Positions 1 through 7,465 are shown, counted from the stretch's first letter. The stretch is 9,568 nucleotides of DNA from Bacteroidota bacterium (GCA_947497195.1 CANMGM010000073.1:1-9568); one strand, 5' to 3'. Notes: generated from the letters alone by a model not told the origin. Program-made: numbers and translations.

Positions 1-1455
1 AGCCGCTCGGCCAATGGAGCTTCGGCAGAAATCATCTATTACAAAGGCCGGCAAAACGTGTACTTTACACCTGCCGATAGTCTTTGGGCATTCGGACAAA
101 AACTTCCAGATGCGGGCAAATTAGAAAAAGCACGAAAAAAAATAAACAATAACCGCAACACCGAGCCCGAGCCCCGCTCGAAACTGAAGAAAATCTTAGT
201 CTTCGGAAACAAAAGTCAGCAAAGCCGTCAGCAGGAAAAGGAAGGAGCAAGAGACACTTTTCGCGTCAGCAAGCAAAGAATGTATGAAACATCGTGGTAT
301 ACCGATTACCTCGTAACACGCATCGACCGAAGTTTCCTAAACCAGGTTTATCAGCCGTATAGTACGTTTGGCTATTTCAATCCATCACTCAACGGGATGT
401 TCCGCTTAGGCATTTCGGATTTATTCGAAGATTATCGCATTACAGGTGGTATTCGTCTCGCAGGGAATCTCACCGGAAACGAATACCTGTTTGCCTTTCA
501 GGACATGAAGAAGCGGCTCGACAAAACAATAGTGTTTCACCGCCAGGGCATCCAAACTGCTTCGCTCGATGCTACACGCAATCTTACGCACACGCTGTTG
601 GGAAAATTGAGTTACCCGTTCAGCGAAGTGGCTCGAATTACCGGAAGCCTGGGCGTACGTTACGATCGAAATGTTTACCTCTCTGTCGATCTGGCCAATC
701 TCAACCTCGAAAACCAATACCGATACTGGGCGCAACCTAAGCTTGAATTTGTGTTCGACAACAGTTTCCCCGCCGGACAAAACATGGTGATGGGCAGCCG
801 TATAAAACTAACGGCTGAATATTTCAGAAACATACGCGATAAAAATCAATCGACCTTTGTATTGGGAGGAGATGTGAGGCGCTACGAAAGAATCGACCGA
901 GAAATGATTATCGCCCTGCGCGCCGCTGCGGGAACTTCGATGGGGCCCGGTAAGTTGCTCTATTACCTTGGAGCTGTCGACAGTTGGTTCGTTCCGCGTT
1001 TCGATGATGCGGCCCTGCCTGGCCCAGATGCCGGTTACATGTTTCAAACCCTGGCCACCAACATGCGTGGCTTTTACCAGAATGTGCGCAACGGAAATAG
1101 TTTCGGAGTTATCAATGCCGAATTCAGATGGAATTTCGTTCGCTATTTTTCGCGGTTCACCCTGCGTTCAGAATTTTTTAATTCACTGCAGGCTATGGCA
1201 TTTGCCGATGCCGGAACCGCTTTCACAGGTCCATCGCCCTATTCGGACGAAAATACATTTAACCAGCGCACAATCACTTCCGGCCCAATCACTGTTGTCT
1301 TGAAAAATCAGGAGGAACCAATCGTTTTTGGCTACGGATTTGGTTTGCGCGGAAAATTGCTCGGGTATTTTGTTCGTGCCGACTTAAGCTGGGGCATTAA
1401 CGACGGGCGACGCTTGCCTTCACTTTTTTACCTTTCGCTCTGCAACGATTTTTAA
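1..1455 (+). CDS. C-terminal part of a TolB-like propeller/outer-membrane barrel protein (5' end outside the window)
   Basis: The frame is open from the first base, so this is a partial gene of at least 484 codons; GTG at 58 is internal, not a start. After about 20 residues comes a charged, low-complexity linker (many K, R, N, E and Q, about residues 38-100). The rest is about 380 residues of alternating aromatic and polar strands with glycine turns, a pattern typical of an outer-membrane beta-barrel. It ends in a C-terminal phenylalanine (LSLCNDF), the usual barrel-assembly signal. The stretch around DLFEDYRITGG and the KKRLDKTIVFHRQG segment resemble the barrel half of large Bacteroidota proteins annotated as TolB-like translocation proteins, which carry a WD40-like propeller before the barrel. 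That assignment is from memory of the family; the propeller itself is not visible here. A BamA/TamA-like surface antigen is the main alternative. The next gene starts 1 bp after its stop. Confidence 0.6.
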   Translation, partial: SRSANGASAEIIYYKGRQNVYFTPADSLWAFGQKLPDAGKLEKARKKINNNRNTEPEPRSKLKKILVFGNKSQQSRQQEKEGARDTFRVSKQRMYETSWYTDYLVTRIDRSFLNQVYQPYSTFGYFNPSLNGMFRLGISDLFEDYRITGGIRLAGNLTGNEYLFAFQDMKKRLDKTIVFHRQGIQTASLDATRNLTHTLLGKLSYPFSEVARITGSLGVRYDRNVYLSVDLANLNLENQYRYWAQPKLEFVFDNSFPAGQNMVMGSRIKLTAEYFRNIRDKNQSTFVLGGDVRRYERIDREMIIALRAAAGTSMGPGKLLYYLGAVDSWFVPRFDDAALPGPDAGYMFQTLATNMRGFYQNVRNGNSFGVINAEFRWNFVRYFSRFTLRSEFFNSLQAMAFADAGTAFTGPSPYSDENTFNQRTITSGPITVVLKNQEEPIVFGYGFGLRGKLLGYFVRADLSWGINDGRRLPSLFYLSLCNDF

Positions 1456-1456
1456 T

Positions 1457-1840
1457 ATGAAACTTCCTTCTATGGACACTACAACGCTCATTACCCTATT
1501 ACTGGTAGGCCTTATTGCCGGTTTTGCATCTGGAATGGTTGGAATCGGAGGCGGAATTTTAATCATCCCGGCACTTACCTATTTCCTGCATCTCAGCCAG
1601 CATCAGGCACAGGGCGTAACGATTGGCTTATTGTTAATGCCAGTCGGATTTCTTGCCGCCTACAATTATTACAAGTCGGGCAATCTAAATTTCAATTATA
1701 GTCTGGTTATGGCTGTAACATTCATTGCCGGAGCATGGATTGGTTCCAAAACATCGCTTGCCATTGATCCGAAATGGATGAAGAAAGTCTTCGGAGGTAT
1801 CATCTTTATAATCTCGCTTAAAATGCTTTTTGGAAAATGA
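1457..1840 (+). CDS. Half-length TauE/SafE-family membrane protein
   Basis: This is a 127-residue hydrophobic protein. It carries the TauE/SafE (sulfite exporter/permease) signature near its N terminus: GLIAGFASGMVGIGGGI, then LIIPAL. About four membrane segments are visible, at roughly residues 9-45 (with the glycine-rich, possibly re-entrant stretch), 53-70, 80-98 and 109-125. Full members have about 250 residues built from two such repeats. Only one repeat is present here, so a functional unit would presumably need a dimer or partner (inference). The substrate cannot be predicted; family members are linked to sulfite, sulfonates or other organic anions. ATG 1457 lies 1 bp after the preceding stop, and ATG 1472 is an alternative start. 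Its stop overlaps the start of the amidohydrolase (ATGA), implying translational coupling. Confidence 0.8.
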   Translation: MKLPSMDTTTLITLLLVGLIAGFASGMVGIGGGILIIPALTYFLHLSQHQAQGVTIGLLLMPVGFLAAYNYYKSGNLNFNYSLVMAVTFIAGAWIGSKTSLAIDPKWMKKVFGGIIFIISLKMLFGK

Positions 1841-3030
1841 ATCCCGTTTTATACAGCGAAATACACGCTCTTGCGGAGAAGCACTTTGAAAAACTCATTG
1901 CATTTCGCAGACATCTTCATGCCAACCCCGAACTTTCGTATCAGGAATTTAAAACCAGCGCATTCATTCAGGATGCACTAGCAAAAGCAGGAATCGCCTT
2001 TAACGCAAAAATTGCGGGAACTGGAATTTTGGCTGAAGTTTCGGGTTCGGCTGAAGGAAAAACCATTGCCTTGCGCGGCGATATGGATGCATTGCCCATT
2101 CAGGAAGAAAACCAGTGCGATTACAGCTCGAAAAATGCGGGTGTGATGCATGCCTGTGGTCACGATGTGCACAGCACTTGTATTTATGGCGCTGCCTTGA
2201 TTGTACAGGAATTACGTCATCGCATCAAGGGGAAAGTTCAGTTTGTTTTTCAACCTGCCGAAGAAAAGCTTCCGGGTGGAGCCAAGCTAATGCTCGAGGC
2301 CGGACTTTTCGCACAACAGAAACCCGATGCTTTACTGGCCTTGCATGTCTTTCCATCACTTCCGGCGGGTAAACTTGGATTCAAATCGGGCATGTACATG
2401 GCTTCTGCCGATGAACTTTATTTTACGGTGAAAGGGAAAGGAGGACACGCTGCAATGCCGCATCAGGTAAAAGATCCGATTGTGGCTGCGGCTCATTTTA
2501 TTACTGCCTTGCAAACCATTTGCAGCCGGCTGGCCCCACCGGGTATTCCAACTGTGTTATCGATAGGGAAAGTAATTGCAAATGGCGCCACGAATGTAAT
2601 TCCCGATAAAGTAGAGCTGGATGGAACGTTTCGTACCATGGATGAAAGCTGGCGCGAAGCGGCGCATAATCACATCCATACCATTGCGAAGAATTGCGGC
2701 GAGATGTTCGGAGTTGCCATCGAGACGCGCATCGAAAAAGGGTATCCTGTCTTGGTAAATGATGAACGAGTTACAGAAAAAGCACGCTCCATTGCAGAAC
2801 AAGCATTCGGTGAAGACAATGTGCATTCGCTCGAAATGCGCATGACGTCGGAAGATTTTGCATGGTTTGCCCAGGAAATTCCGGCTTGCTTTTTCCGATT
2901 GGGAACTGCCGGCGATAATGGGAAATTCACATCCGGATTGCATACATCGACGTTTGACATCGATGAACGCGCCATAGTAACCGGAACTGCAGCGATGGCA
3001 GCGATGGCGATGGGTTTTTTAGAAGATTAA
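1837..3030 (+). CDS. M20-family (M20D type) metallo-amidohydrolase
   Basis: This 397-residue protein matches the usual length of the M20D aminoacylase/amidohydrolase family, cytosolic two-metal enzymes that cleave N-acyl or amide bonds (hippurate, IAA-amino acid conjugates, N-acetyl-diaminopimelate). Family landmarks are in order: HANPELSYQE (28-37), RGDMDALP (80-87), HACGHDVH (105-112; Cys107 and His109 as metal ligands), QPAEE (139-143; catalytic and metal-binding glutamates), LHVFP (169-173), the dimerisation-domain motif GKGGHAAMPH (200-209), MTSEDFAWF, and the late ligand histidine in SGLHTSTFD. All expected catalytic residues are present, so it should be active. The substrate is undetermined. 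The start overlaps the upstream stop by 4 bp, with GGAAA just upstream. The stop (TAA 3028-3030) overlaps the hemCD stop on the other strand. Confidence 0.93.
   Translation: MNPVLYSEIHALAEKHFEKLIAFRRHLHANPELSYQEFKTSAFIQDALAKAGIAFNAKIAGTGILAEVSGSAEGKTIALRGDMDALPIQEENQCDYSSKNAGVMHACGHDVHSTCIYGAALIVQELRHRIKGKVQFVFQPAEEKLPGGAKLMLEAGLFAQQKPDALLALHVFPSLPAGKLGFKSGMYMASADELYFTVKGKGGHAAMPHQVKDPIVAAAHFITALQTICSRLAPPGIPTVLSIGKVIANGATNVIPDKVELDGTFRTMDESWREAAHNHIHTIAKNCGEMFGVAIETRIEKGYPVLVNDERVTEKARSIAEQAFGEDNVHSLEMRMTSEDFAWFAQEIPACFFRLGTAGDNGKFTSGLHTSTFDIDERAIVTGTAAMAAMAMGFLED
2989..3012 (+). repeat. Short in-frame tandem repeat (9-bp unit) near the amidohydrolase C terminus
   Basis: GCAGCGATG occurs twice back to back (2989-2997 and 2998-3006), followed by a partial copy GCGATG. 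It encodes an Ala-Ala-Met repeat just before the C terminus. Because the unit is 9 bp, length changes would stay in frame. It probably has little functional weight. Confidence 0.6.
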
Positions 3031-4574
3031 AGCCCGCAAACCGTATCGGCAAGCGATTCCTCTGTTGTAAATGGAGGTTGAATTACTTTTTGAATTCCGC
3101 ATCCATGCAAAGCTTCGGCTGTGGTTCGTCCGATGGCTACACACCTGCCGGTAAATTGTGGACCCGAAGCAGCAAAAGCCTGCACACAGGAAGGACTTGT
3201 AAAAACAAATATATCGGCAATTGGAGCTGTGAAGCCGGGATTTGAAATAGTCTTATAAACAGGATGTTCAATTACCATCGCATGGTTTTCGACCTCACAC
3301 TGAATGCTGCGCAATCCATCAGAAGCTACCGGAAAAAATACGGTTTGACCTGAAACAAGGCTGGCAAATTCAGCGCCCGTCTGTCGCGTGTTTCCATCGC
3401 CCCCTGCAAAGTGAGGCGTGTACCCATTTTTCTGAAGTGCGGCAGCGGTGCCTGAACCCAACACACCAATTCGGGCCGATTCTGGAATTGCATGCTGTGA
3501 AAGAAAATGATCTACCGCACGAATGCTCGAAAAGAAAATCCAGTCGAACGAAGGCAGCTCGATCAATTCAATGTTTTGATAGCACACCGGATTTTGGGCA
3601 ACGATGGTGTAGCCTGCAGCGCGAACGAGTGGAATAAACACCTTCGCCTCCTCCGGTTCGCGCGAGATGAAAACGGTTCCAAGCTGCGGAGCGGTGAGTT
3701 GAATTAGGGCCTTCTGTGCCATCAGCTGAGGATTTTTCCCGTGCAGAAACATACGACGCATCCCAGTCTCGGTTTGCAACGATACCCAAAGCCGATAGTC
3801 GTTATTACGCGGTTCGCAGTATGCTCCAAGCGGAAGAAGGCACCCTCCGTCGAGCTTGTTCAAGATGATACGCTCTGCCGCTATGGCGTGCTGAACAGCA
3901 ACATTATTAATGCGCTTTATCAAGCCACGCATGCGCTCGTCGTTTTCGCGAATCTGATACGCCAGCACACCTTGAGCGGGAGCCGGAACAAATTTATGAG
4001 GAGGAAGCTGAATCTGATGCAAATCGCTTAAATCCAATTCAAGGCGCTTTATTCCCGCAGTGGCAAGCATGATAGCATCGTACTGTCCATCGCGTAATTT
4101 CTGAATCCGTGTGGGCACATTGCCGCGTAAGTCGCTGATGTTTAAGTCGGGGCGATTATAGAGCAATTGCGACTTGCGACGATGCGAAGAAGTGCCGACA
4201 TGTGCGTTCGGTGCAAGATCAAAAGTGTGTCCTCGACTTACTTTATCGCGACGAATGAGCAGGGTTTCGGAGCAGTCTTCGCGGTATGAAACGCCTGCAA
4301 TTTCGAGCCCGGGCGGAGATGTTGTGGGTAAATCTTTGTGTGAATGTACAGCTAAGTCGATGATTCCATTGAGCAGCGCTTCTTCGAGTTCTTTGGTGAA
4401 AAAGCCTTTCCCTTCCATTTTATCGAACGAAAGATGTTGGATTTGGTCTCCTTGCGTCTTAATAATTTCGATGCGCACCGAATAGCCGAGTTGTTCGAGT
4501 TGATTTTGCGTAAAACGCGCCTGCCAAAGAGCCAAATCGCTTCCCCGCGATCCGATTACGATCTCGTTTGCCAC
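3027..4574 (-). CDS. hemCD: Bifunctional porphobilinogen deaminase / uroporphyrinogen-III synthase (HemC-HemD fusion)
   Basis: One 515-codon frame holds two consecutive haem-pathway enzymes. Residues 1 to about 293 are porphobilinogen deaminase: GSRGSDLALWQA (8-19), KTQGD (39-43), HSHKDLP with catalytic Asp81 (77-83), SSHRRKSQL (129-137), DLRGNVPTR (148-156), and LDGGCLLPLGAY with the dipyrromethane-cofactor cysteine at 245. It polymerises four porphobilinogens to hydroxymethylbilane. From about residue 298 the sequence is uroporphyrinogen-III synthase, a poorly conserved family recognisable by FFSSIRAVDHFL (347-358), VFTSPSCVQAFA (457-468) and AIGRTTAEAL (480-489). It cyclises the unstable bilane. 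The HemC part is slightly shorter than the usual 310 residues. The start is GTG at 4574, 6 bp after the hemA stop, so the two genes are probably one operon. No frame break separates the domains, so the fusion looks genuine. Confidence 0.93.
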   Translation of the reverse strand: MANEIVIGSRGSDLALWQARFTQNQLEQLGYSVRIEIIKTQGDQIQHLSFDKMEGKGFFTKELEEALLNGIIDLAVHSHKDLPTTSPPGLEIAGVSYREDCSETLLIRRDKVSRGHTFDLAPNAHVGTSSHRRKSQLLYNRPDLNISDLRGNVPTRIQKLRDGQYDAIMLATAGIKRLELDLSDLHQIQLPPHKFVPAPAQGVLAYQIRENDERMRGLIKRINNVAVQHAIAAERIILNKLDGGCLLPLGAYCEPRNNDYRLWVSLQTETGMRRMFLHGKNPQLMAQKALIQLTAPQLGTVFISREPEEAKVFIPLVRAAGYTIVAQNPVCYQNIELIELPSFDWIFFSSIRAVDHFLSQHAIPESARIGVLGSGTAAALQKNGYTPHFAGGDGNTRQTGAEFASLVSGQTVFFPVASDGLRSIQCEVENHAMVIEHPVYKTISNPGFTAPIADIFVFTSPSCVQAFAASGPQFTGRCVAIGRTTAEALHGCGIQKVIQPPFTTEESLADTVCGL

Positions 4575-4580
4575 ACTAAA

Positions 4581-5810
4581 TCAGGATTTCTCAAGGAGAA
4601 TTTCCTTGGCGAGTTTGATTGGACCGGAGATGTATTTTTTCTCCATGTAATTGATTACATCTTCGAGAATTGCTCTACTCTGTTCGTCGAGTTGATTAAG
4701 CTCGCGTGCAAAAACCGTTTCGGTGGCATCGCTGCGGATTTTGCGCACCATTTTAGGGATGTCCTGCATGGCGCGTTCAACCTGCCTGTGGCGGTAAGTA
4801 TGGCCAAATGCTTCTACATGCTCCAAAAGGATTTCGTTGCATTGATTGAGCTCATTGCGACGCAACTCTAGATTCTCTTCAGCAATTTCTCTAAGCGATT
4901 CAACAAGAATTGAGGCCACCTGAAACTGTTGGTAAACGGATGGATCGACATCTGCCGGAACGGCCAAATCAATTATAACTTTCTTGTTTGTTTCGCCTTG
5001 CAGAAGCTTCGTGTAAAGGGCAGTGTCTATAATGTGATCAGCCGCGGCGGTGCAGCAAACCAATACATCAAATCCTCCGGTGAAGGTAGACAATGCATCA
5101 AGCGTGTAAAATTCAGCCTTTAACATTTCAGCCAAATTCAAACCATTTGCTTCGCTGCGGTTAAAAACGGTGAATCGTTCGAACCCATGTTTCTTCAGAA
5201 ATTTGCAGAGATTAACGTTGGTTTGCCCTGCCCCGATAACTAGTATTCTAGCGTCTTTACGCACATTGAGCGACCGAAGTTTTCTATAGGCAAGCGATAC
5301 AACAGATACCGGATTGCGCGATACTCCTGTTTCGGTGTAAATGCGTTTGGCAGTTTCAATGGTGGCTTTAACTAGCAGACGGATAAAATCGCCTGTAGTT
5401 CCAATTTCACGACAAGTTTCGTATGCTTTGCGAAATTGCGTAATAATTTCACGCTCACCAACCACAAGCGAATCGAGCGATGCTGCCACCTGGAAACAAT
5501 GCTGAATGGCTGCATTTCCGATAAAGCAACGTGCGTTTTGTTCAAGCAATTGGCGTTCGCCAAATTCCAGATTAGGGTTTATAAGCTGAATTACTTTGGA
5601 AACAAATTCCGAATTTATTTCAGCTTCGCATACCATAATTAACTCAACCCTGTTGCATGTGCTCAGGTAGAGTAATTCATCAACGTTTAATAATTGCCTG
5701 AGAAGTGGTAAAGAAAAAGGCAGTGAATCGGGCGAAATATGCAATTTTCCCAGAAGACCAAGTTCTGCATCATGGTGCGTGAATGCAAGTAGTTTGAATT
5801 CTTTTAACAT
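4581..5810 (-). CDS. hemA: Glutamyl-tRNA reductase
   Basis: The product reduces glutamyl-tRNA(Glu) to glutamate-1-semialdehyde, the first committed step of C5-pathway tetrapyrrole synthesis. The start chosen at 5810 gives 409 residues. It places the catalytic cysteine of LSTCNRVE at 52, close to Cys50 of the E. coli enzyme. The frame extends upstream to ATG 5858, but the extra 16 residues (MTFIIGPRPV...) lie before the point where the family normally begins. Other landmarks are SLDSLVVGERE (112-122), the NADPH-binding VIGAGQTN (191-198), FNRS (216-219) and a helical C-terminal dimerisation region with coiled-coil-like heptads (about 305-350). hemCD follows after 6 bp. Transcription would start in the AT-rich region above 5811. 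No consensus promoter was found there, only a near match (TATCTTTA, just before the start codon) and a palindrome. Confidence 0.95.
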   Translation of the reverse strand: MLKEFKLLAFTHHDAELGLLGKLHISPDSLPFSLPLLRQLLNVDELLYLSTCNRVELIMVCEAEINSEFVSKVIQLINPNLEFGERQLLEQNARCFIGNAAIQHCFQVAASLDSLVVGEREIITQFRKAYETCREIGTTGDFIRLLVKATIETAKRIYTETGVSRNPVSVVSLAYRKLRSLNVRKDARILVIGAGQTNVNLCKFLKKHGFERFTVFNRSEANGLNLAEMLKAEFYTLDALSTFTGGFDVLVCCTAAADHIIDTALYTKLLQGETNKKVIIDLAVPADVDPSVYQQFQVASILVESLREIAEENLELRRNELNQCNEILLEHVEAFGHTYRHRQVERAMQDIPKMVRKIRSDATETVFARELNQLDEQSRAILEDVINYMEKKYISGPIKLAKEILLEKS

Positions 5811-5891
5811 GCCTTTAGGCTGTAAAGATACAGGTCTAGGGCCGATAATGAATGTCATTCTTTTGTAAAAGCTGGTTTAGGCCAGAGCAGG

Positions 5892-5905
5892 TGTAAAATT
5901 TTACA
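5892..5905. promoter_or_regulatory. Perfect 14-bp palindrome upstream of hemA (possible operator)
   Basis: TGTAAAATTTTACA is identical to its reverse complement. It lies 82 bp upstream of the chosen hemA start (34 bp upstream of the alternative ATG at 5858), a plausible place for a homodimeric regulator of the haem genes. It is neither a clear CRP site (TGTGA-N6-TCACA) nor an FNR site (TTGAT-N4-ATCAA). The palindrome is seen directly; the regulatory role is inferred. Confidence 0.4.
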
Positions 5906-6050
5906 TTTTTGTGACGACCATCATTAATTGTGATTCAAATGAGTAACCCTGAAATATCCATAGAATAATTTTTGTTTCAAAGTTGTCAATTGTAATTTAA
6001 GTACATAATTAAACTTAAGCACAATCATAAATAGTAAAAAAAGTTTGGTA

Positions 6051-6058
6051 GGTATACC
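6051..6058. promoter_or_regulatory. 8-bp palindrome GGTATACC just upstream of the XRE promoter element
   Basis: This perfect 8-bp palindrome lies 21 bp upstream of the TAnnTTTG element, about where RNA polymerase would contact the -33 region. That position would suit repression by the downstream XRE protein itself. Eight-base palindromes occur by chance, so the assignment is weak. Confidence 0.25.
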
Positions 6059-6079
6059 GAATCGCTTAGTTAAAGTTTG

Positions 6080-6087
6080 TACCTTTG
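6080..6087 (+). promoter_or_regulatory. Bacteroidota-type -7 promoter element for the XRE regulator
   Basis: TACCTTTG matches the Bacteroidota -7 consensus TAnnTTTG exactly. It would place transcription start near 6093-6095 and give a short leader of about 20 nt to ATG 6115. No TTTG is found at the expected distance upstream for the -33 element; the nearest (6044-6047) is too far. The element therefore depends on a good -7 box or on an activator. Its position argues against the in-frame TTG at 6085 being the translation start. Confidence 0.55.
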
Positions 6088-6114
6088 AATTTCATTGAAA
6101 CCAATTTTTTTAAA

Positions 6115-6624
6115 ATGAAAAAGCAAGCAGAGAGATTGCGTCTTATTCGAGTTTCGAAAGGGATGAGTCAGGAAAATGTGGCCAAGTCCTTGGATATAAC
6201 AGTTGGCGCATACTCTAAAATTGAACGTGGAGTTACGAAATTAAGTTTGAATAGGTTAGCAGACTTGGCTAAAATCTTCGATATCGAGCTGAATGATTTC
6301 ATTCGATATATCAATGGAGAATCGGATACCTTGGATAGAAAATTAAGTATTCCAGGAGGGCCTACATCATCGTATAGCAGCTCCGGTTCCATGGAAGCTG
6401 AGGTCACTCTCCTCCGAAAAATCATCAATCTCTATGATGAAAGCAAGGAGCTTAACACAAAAGCAGTTGTTAGAAATTTATTGGAGAATAACAATGTCAA
6501 TATCAGTTCATTTATCGAGGTGTTGCGTGAGTGTTCTACCAATTTATCTTCTCGGAAACTAGATGCTAATCAAATCACAAATTTCAATAAGGGAATTGAA
6601 AAAATAACTGAACTATTAAGTTAA
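6115..6624 (+). CDS. XRE-family helix-turn-helix transcriptional regulator
   Basis: This is a 169-residue protein from ATG 6115. An in-frame TTG at 6085 is rejected because it overlaps the -7 promoter box. Residues 5-62 form a standard Cro/C1-type helix-turn-helix domain: LRLIRVSKGMSQENVAKSLD, then ITVGAYSKIERG and LADLAKIFDIELNDFI. A Gly/Pro/Ser-rich linker (about 76-90) follows, then a helical C-terminal region of about 75 residues with heptad-like leucines (LLRKIINLYDE onward), which may mediate dimerisation or ligand sensing. I do not recognise that region. Hand-counted G+C in two 60-bp stretches was 37-43%, lower than much of the neighbouring sequence. The gene stands alone between its own promoter element and a strong terminator, like a self-contained cassette. 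Target genes are unknown; divergent hemA and itself are the nearest candidates. Confidence 0.88.
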   Translation: MKKQAERLRLIRVSKGMSQENVAKSLDITVGAYSKIERGVTKLSLNRLADLAKIFDIELNDFIRYINGESDTLDRKLSIPGGPTSSYSSSGSMEAEVTLLRKIINLYDESKELNTKAVVRNLLENNNVNISSFIEVLRECSTNLSSRKLDANQITNFNKGIEKITELLS

Positions 6625-6639
6625 CGTTCTAATGCATCG

Positions 6640-6674
6640 AAAATGCCGACTAAACTATGCTTAGTCGGCATTTT
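6640..6674 (+). terminator. Rho-independent terminator after the XRE gene
   Basis: A perfect 14-bp stem (6640-6653 pairing with 6661-6674) with core ATGCCGACTAA and a 7-nt loop (ACTATGC) is followed by more T residues (TTATTG), and the T-run overlaps the stem base (six T at 6671-6676). It begins 16 bp after the regulator stop codon and ends 23 bp before the glycosyltransferase start, separating the two units. Confidence 0.9.
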
Positions 6675-6697
6675 TTATTGTTGATTTTTCCATAGCC

Positions 6698-7465
6698 ATG
6701 TTGCCATTAAGCGCTGTTATTATAACCTACAACGAAGAGCAGAATATTCGGCGCTGCATTAATTCGCTGCATGAATTGGTTAGTGAAATAGTGGTCGTTG
6801 ATTCAATTTCTAAAGATAAAACGAAGCAAATCTGTTCCGAATTTTCAAAAGTTCGCTTTATTGAGCATCCCTTTGAGGGACATATACAACAGAAAAATTA
6901 TGCGCTAGATCAGGCGAAAAACGACTTCGTGATTTCGCTCGATGCCGACGAAGCACTTTCGGATGAGCTCCGCGATGCAATCAAAGAAATCGATTTTTCG
7001 AATCCAGCTCCAGCCTATAAATTCAACCGCCTTAGCAATTATTGCGGTCAGTGGATTCGTCACGGAAGTTGGTATCCCGATGTGAAAATGCGGCTGTTTA
7101 ACCGGCATCTTACGCGCTGGAAAGGAACAAATCCGCATGATAAAGCAGAATTAGTAGACGGTGGTAAGGCCATTCATCTCTCGGGAAATCTCTTGCATTA
7201 TACCTTTTCTACTGTGGAAGATCATATTAGAAAATTGGATTATTTTTCAACACTCGCTGCCAAGGCCTATCTCGAAAAAGGAAGAAGGGCAACGTTTTTC
7301 AATCTTTACATCAGGCCGCCATTTGCTTTTTTTAGAGATTTTGTGCTCCGCACAGGCTTCCTCGACGGGTATTCCGGATTTATCATTGCCCGAAATACGG
7401 CCGTTTACACGTTTCAGAAATACAGTAAATTGCGGCAATTGCGTTTGAATTCAAAACGATCATGA
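6698..7465 (+). CDS. Family-2 glycosyltransferase (WaaE/KdtX-like, lipopolysaccharide core type)
   Basis: This 255-residue protein starts directly with a GT-A fold of family 2: LSAVIITYNEEQNIRRCI (4-21), EIVVVDSISKDKT (30-42), the QKNYALDQAKNDFVISLDADE block with the DxD-type metal/nucleotide-sugar site at 82-85, and the acceptor-side segment MRLFNR...RWKG..PHD (131-148). A basic, aromatic C-terminal segment (about 205-255) with no clear long membrane helix suggests a peripheral inner-membrane enzyme. The arrangement resembles WaaE-type beta-1,4-glucosyltransferases of the lipo-oligosaccharide core; donor and acceptor sugars are not determinable. It overlaps the next gene by 4 bp (ATGA), and gmhA follows, supporting a role in lipopolysaccharide core assembly. 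No clear promoter was seen in the 23 bp after the upstream terminator. Confidence 0.88.
   Translation: MLPLSAVIITYNEEQNIRRCINSLHELVSEIVVVDSISKDKTKQICSEFSKVRFIEHPFEGHIQQKNYALDQAKNDFVISLDADEALSDELRDAIKEIDFSNPAPAYKFNRLSNYCGQWIRHGSWYPDVKMRLFNRHLTRWKGTNPHDKAELVDGGKAIHLSGNLLHYTFSTVEDHIRKLDYFSTLAAKAYLEKGRRATFFNLYIRPPFAFFRDFVLRTGFLDGYSGFIIARNTAVYTFQKYSKLRQLRLNSKRS

Larger units (their letters stand above)
5811..6079. other. AT-rich divergent intergenic region between hemA and the XRE regulator
   Basis: About 270 bp lie between two divergent genes. Two hand-counted 60-bp stretches (5941-6060) are only 25-27% G+C, well below the neighbouring genes. It holds a perfect 14-bp palindrome (5892-5905), an inverted repeat TTAAGT-N10-ACTTAA (5997-6002 and 6013-6018) and an 8-bp palindrome GGTATACC (6051-6058). 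No convincing ORF, tRNA or riboswitch was seen. Both transcription units must be driven from here. Confidence 0.7.

Noticed and set aside
421..780. A 119-codon minus-strand frame opposite the outer-membrane protein gene
   Set aside because: It is antisense to a continuous barrel-type coding frame and has no supporting promoter or domain.
2557..2943. A 128-codon minus-strand frame inside the amidohydrolase gene
   Set aside because: It is fully antisense to a gene with all family motifs; the product is cysteine/phenylalanine-rich and resembles nothing known.
4434..4871. A 145-codon open frame on the plus strand opposite hemA and the start of hemCD
   Set aside because: It is antisense to two clearly identified genes, has no recognisable domain or ribosome-binding site, and follows from the codon pattern of the real genes.
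5811..5858. A 16-residue N-terminal extension of HemA from ATG 5858
   Set aside because: The added residues have no counterpart at the start of the family, and the shorter form places the catalytic cysteine at 52, close to its position in E. coli.
6085..6114. TTG 6085 as the start of the XRE regulator
   Set aside because: It overlaps the TAnnTTTG promoter box, so it would lie upstream of the predicted transcript start. ATG 6115 begins at the usual point before the helix-turn-helix.
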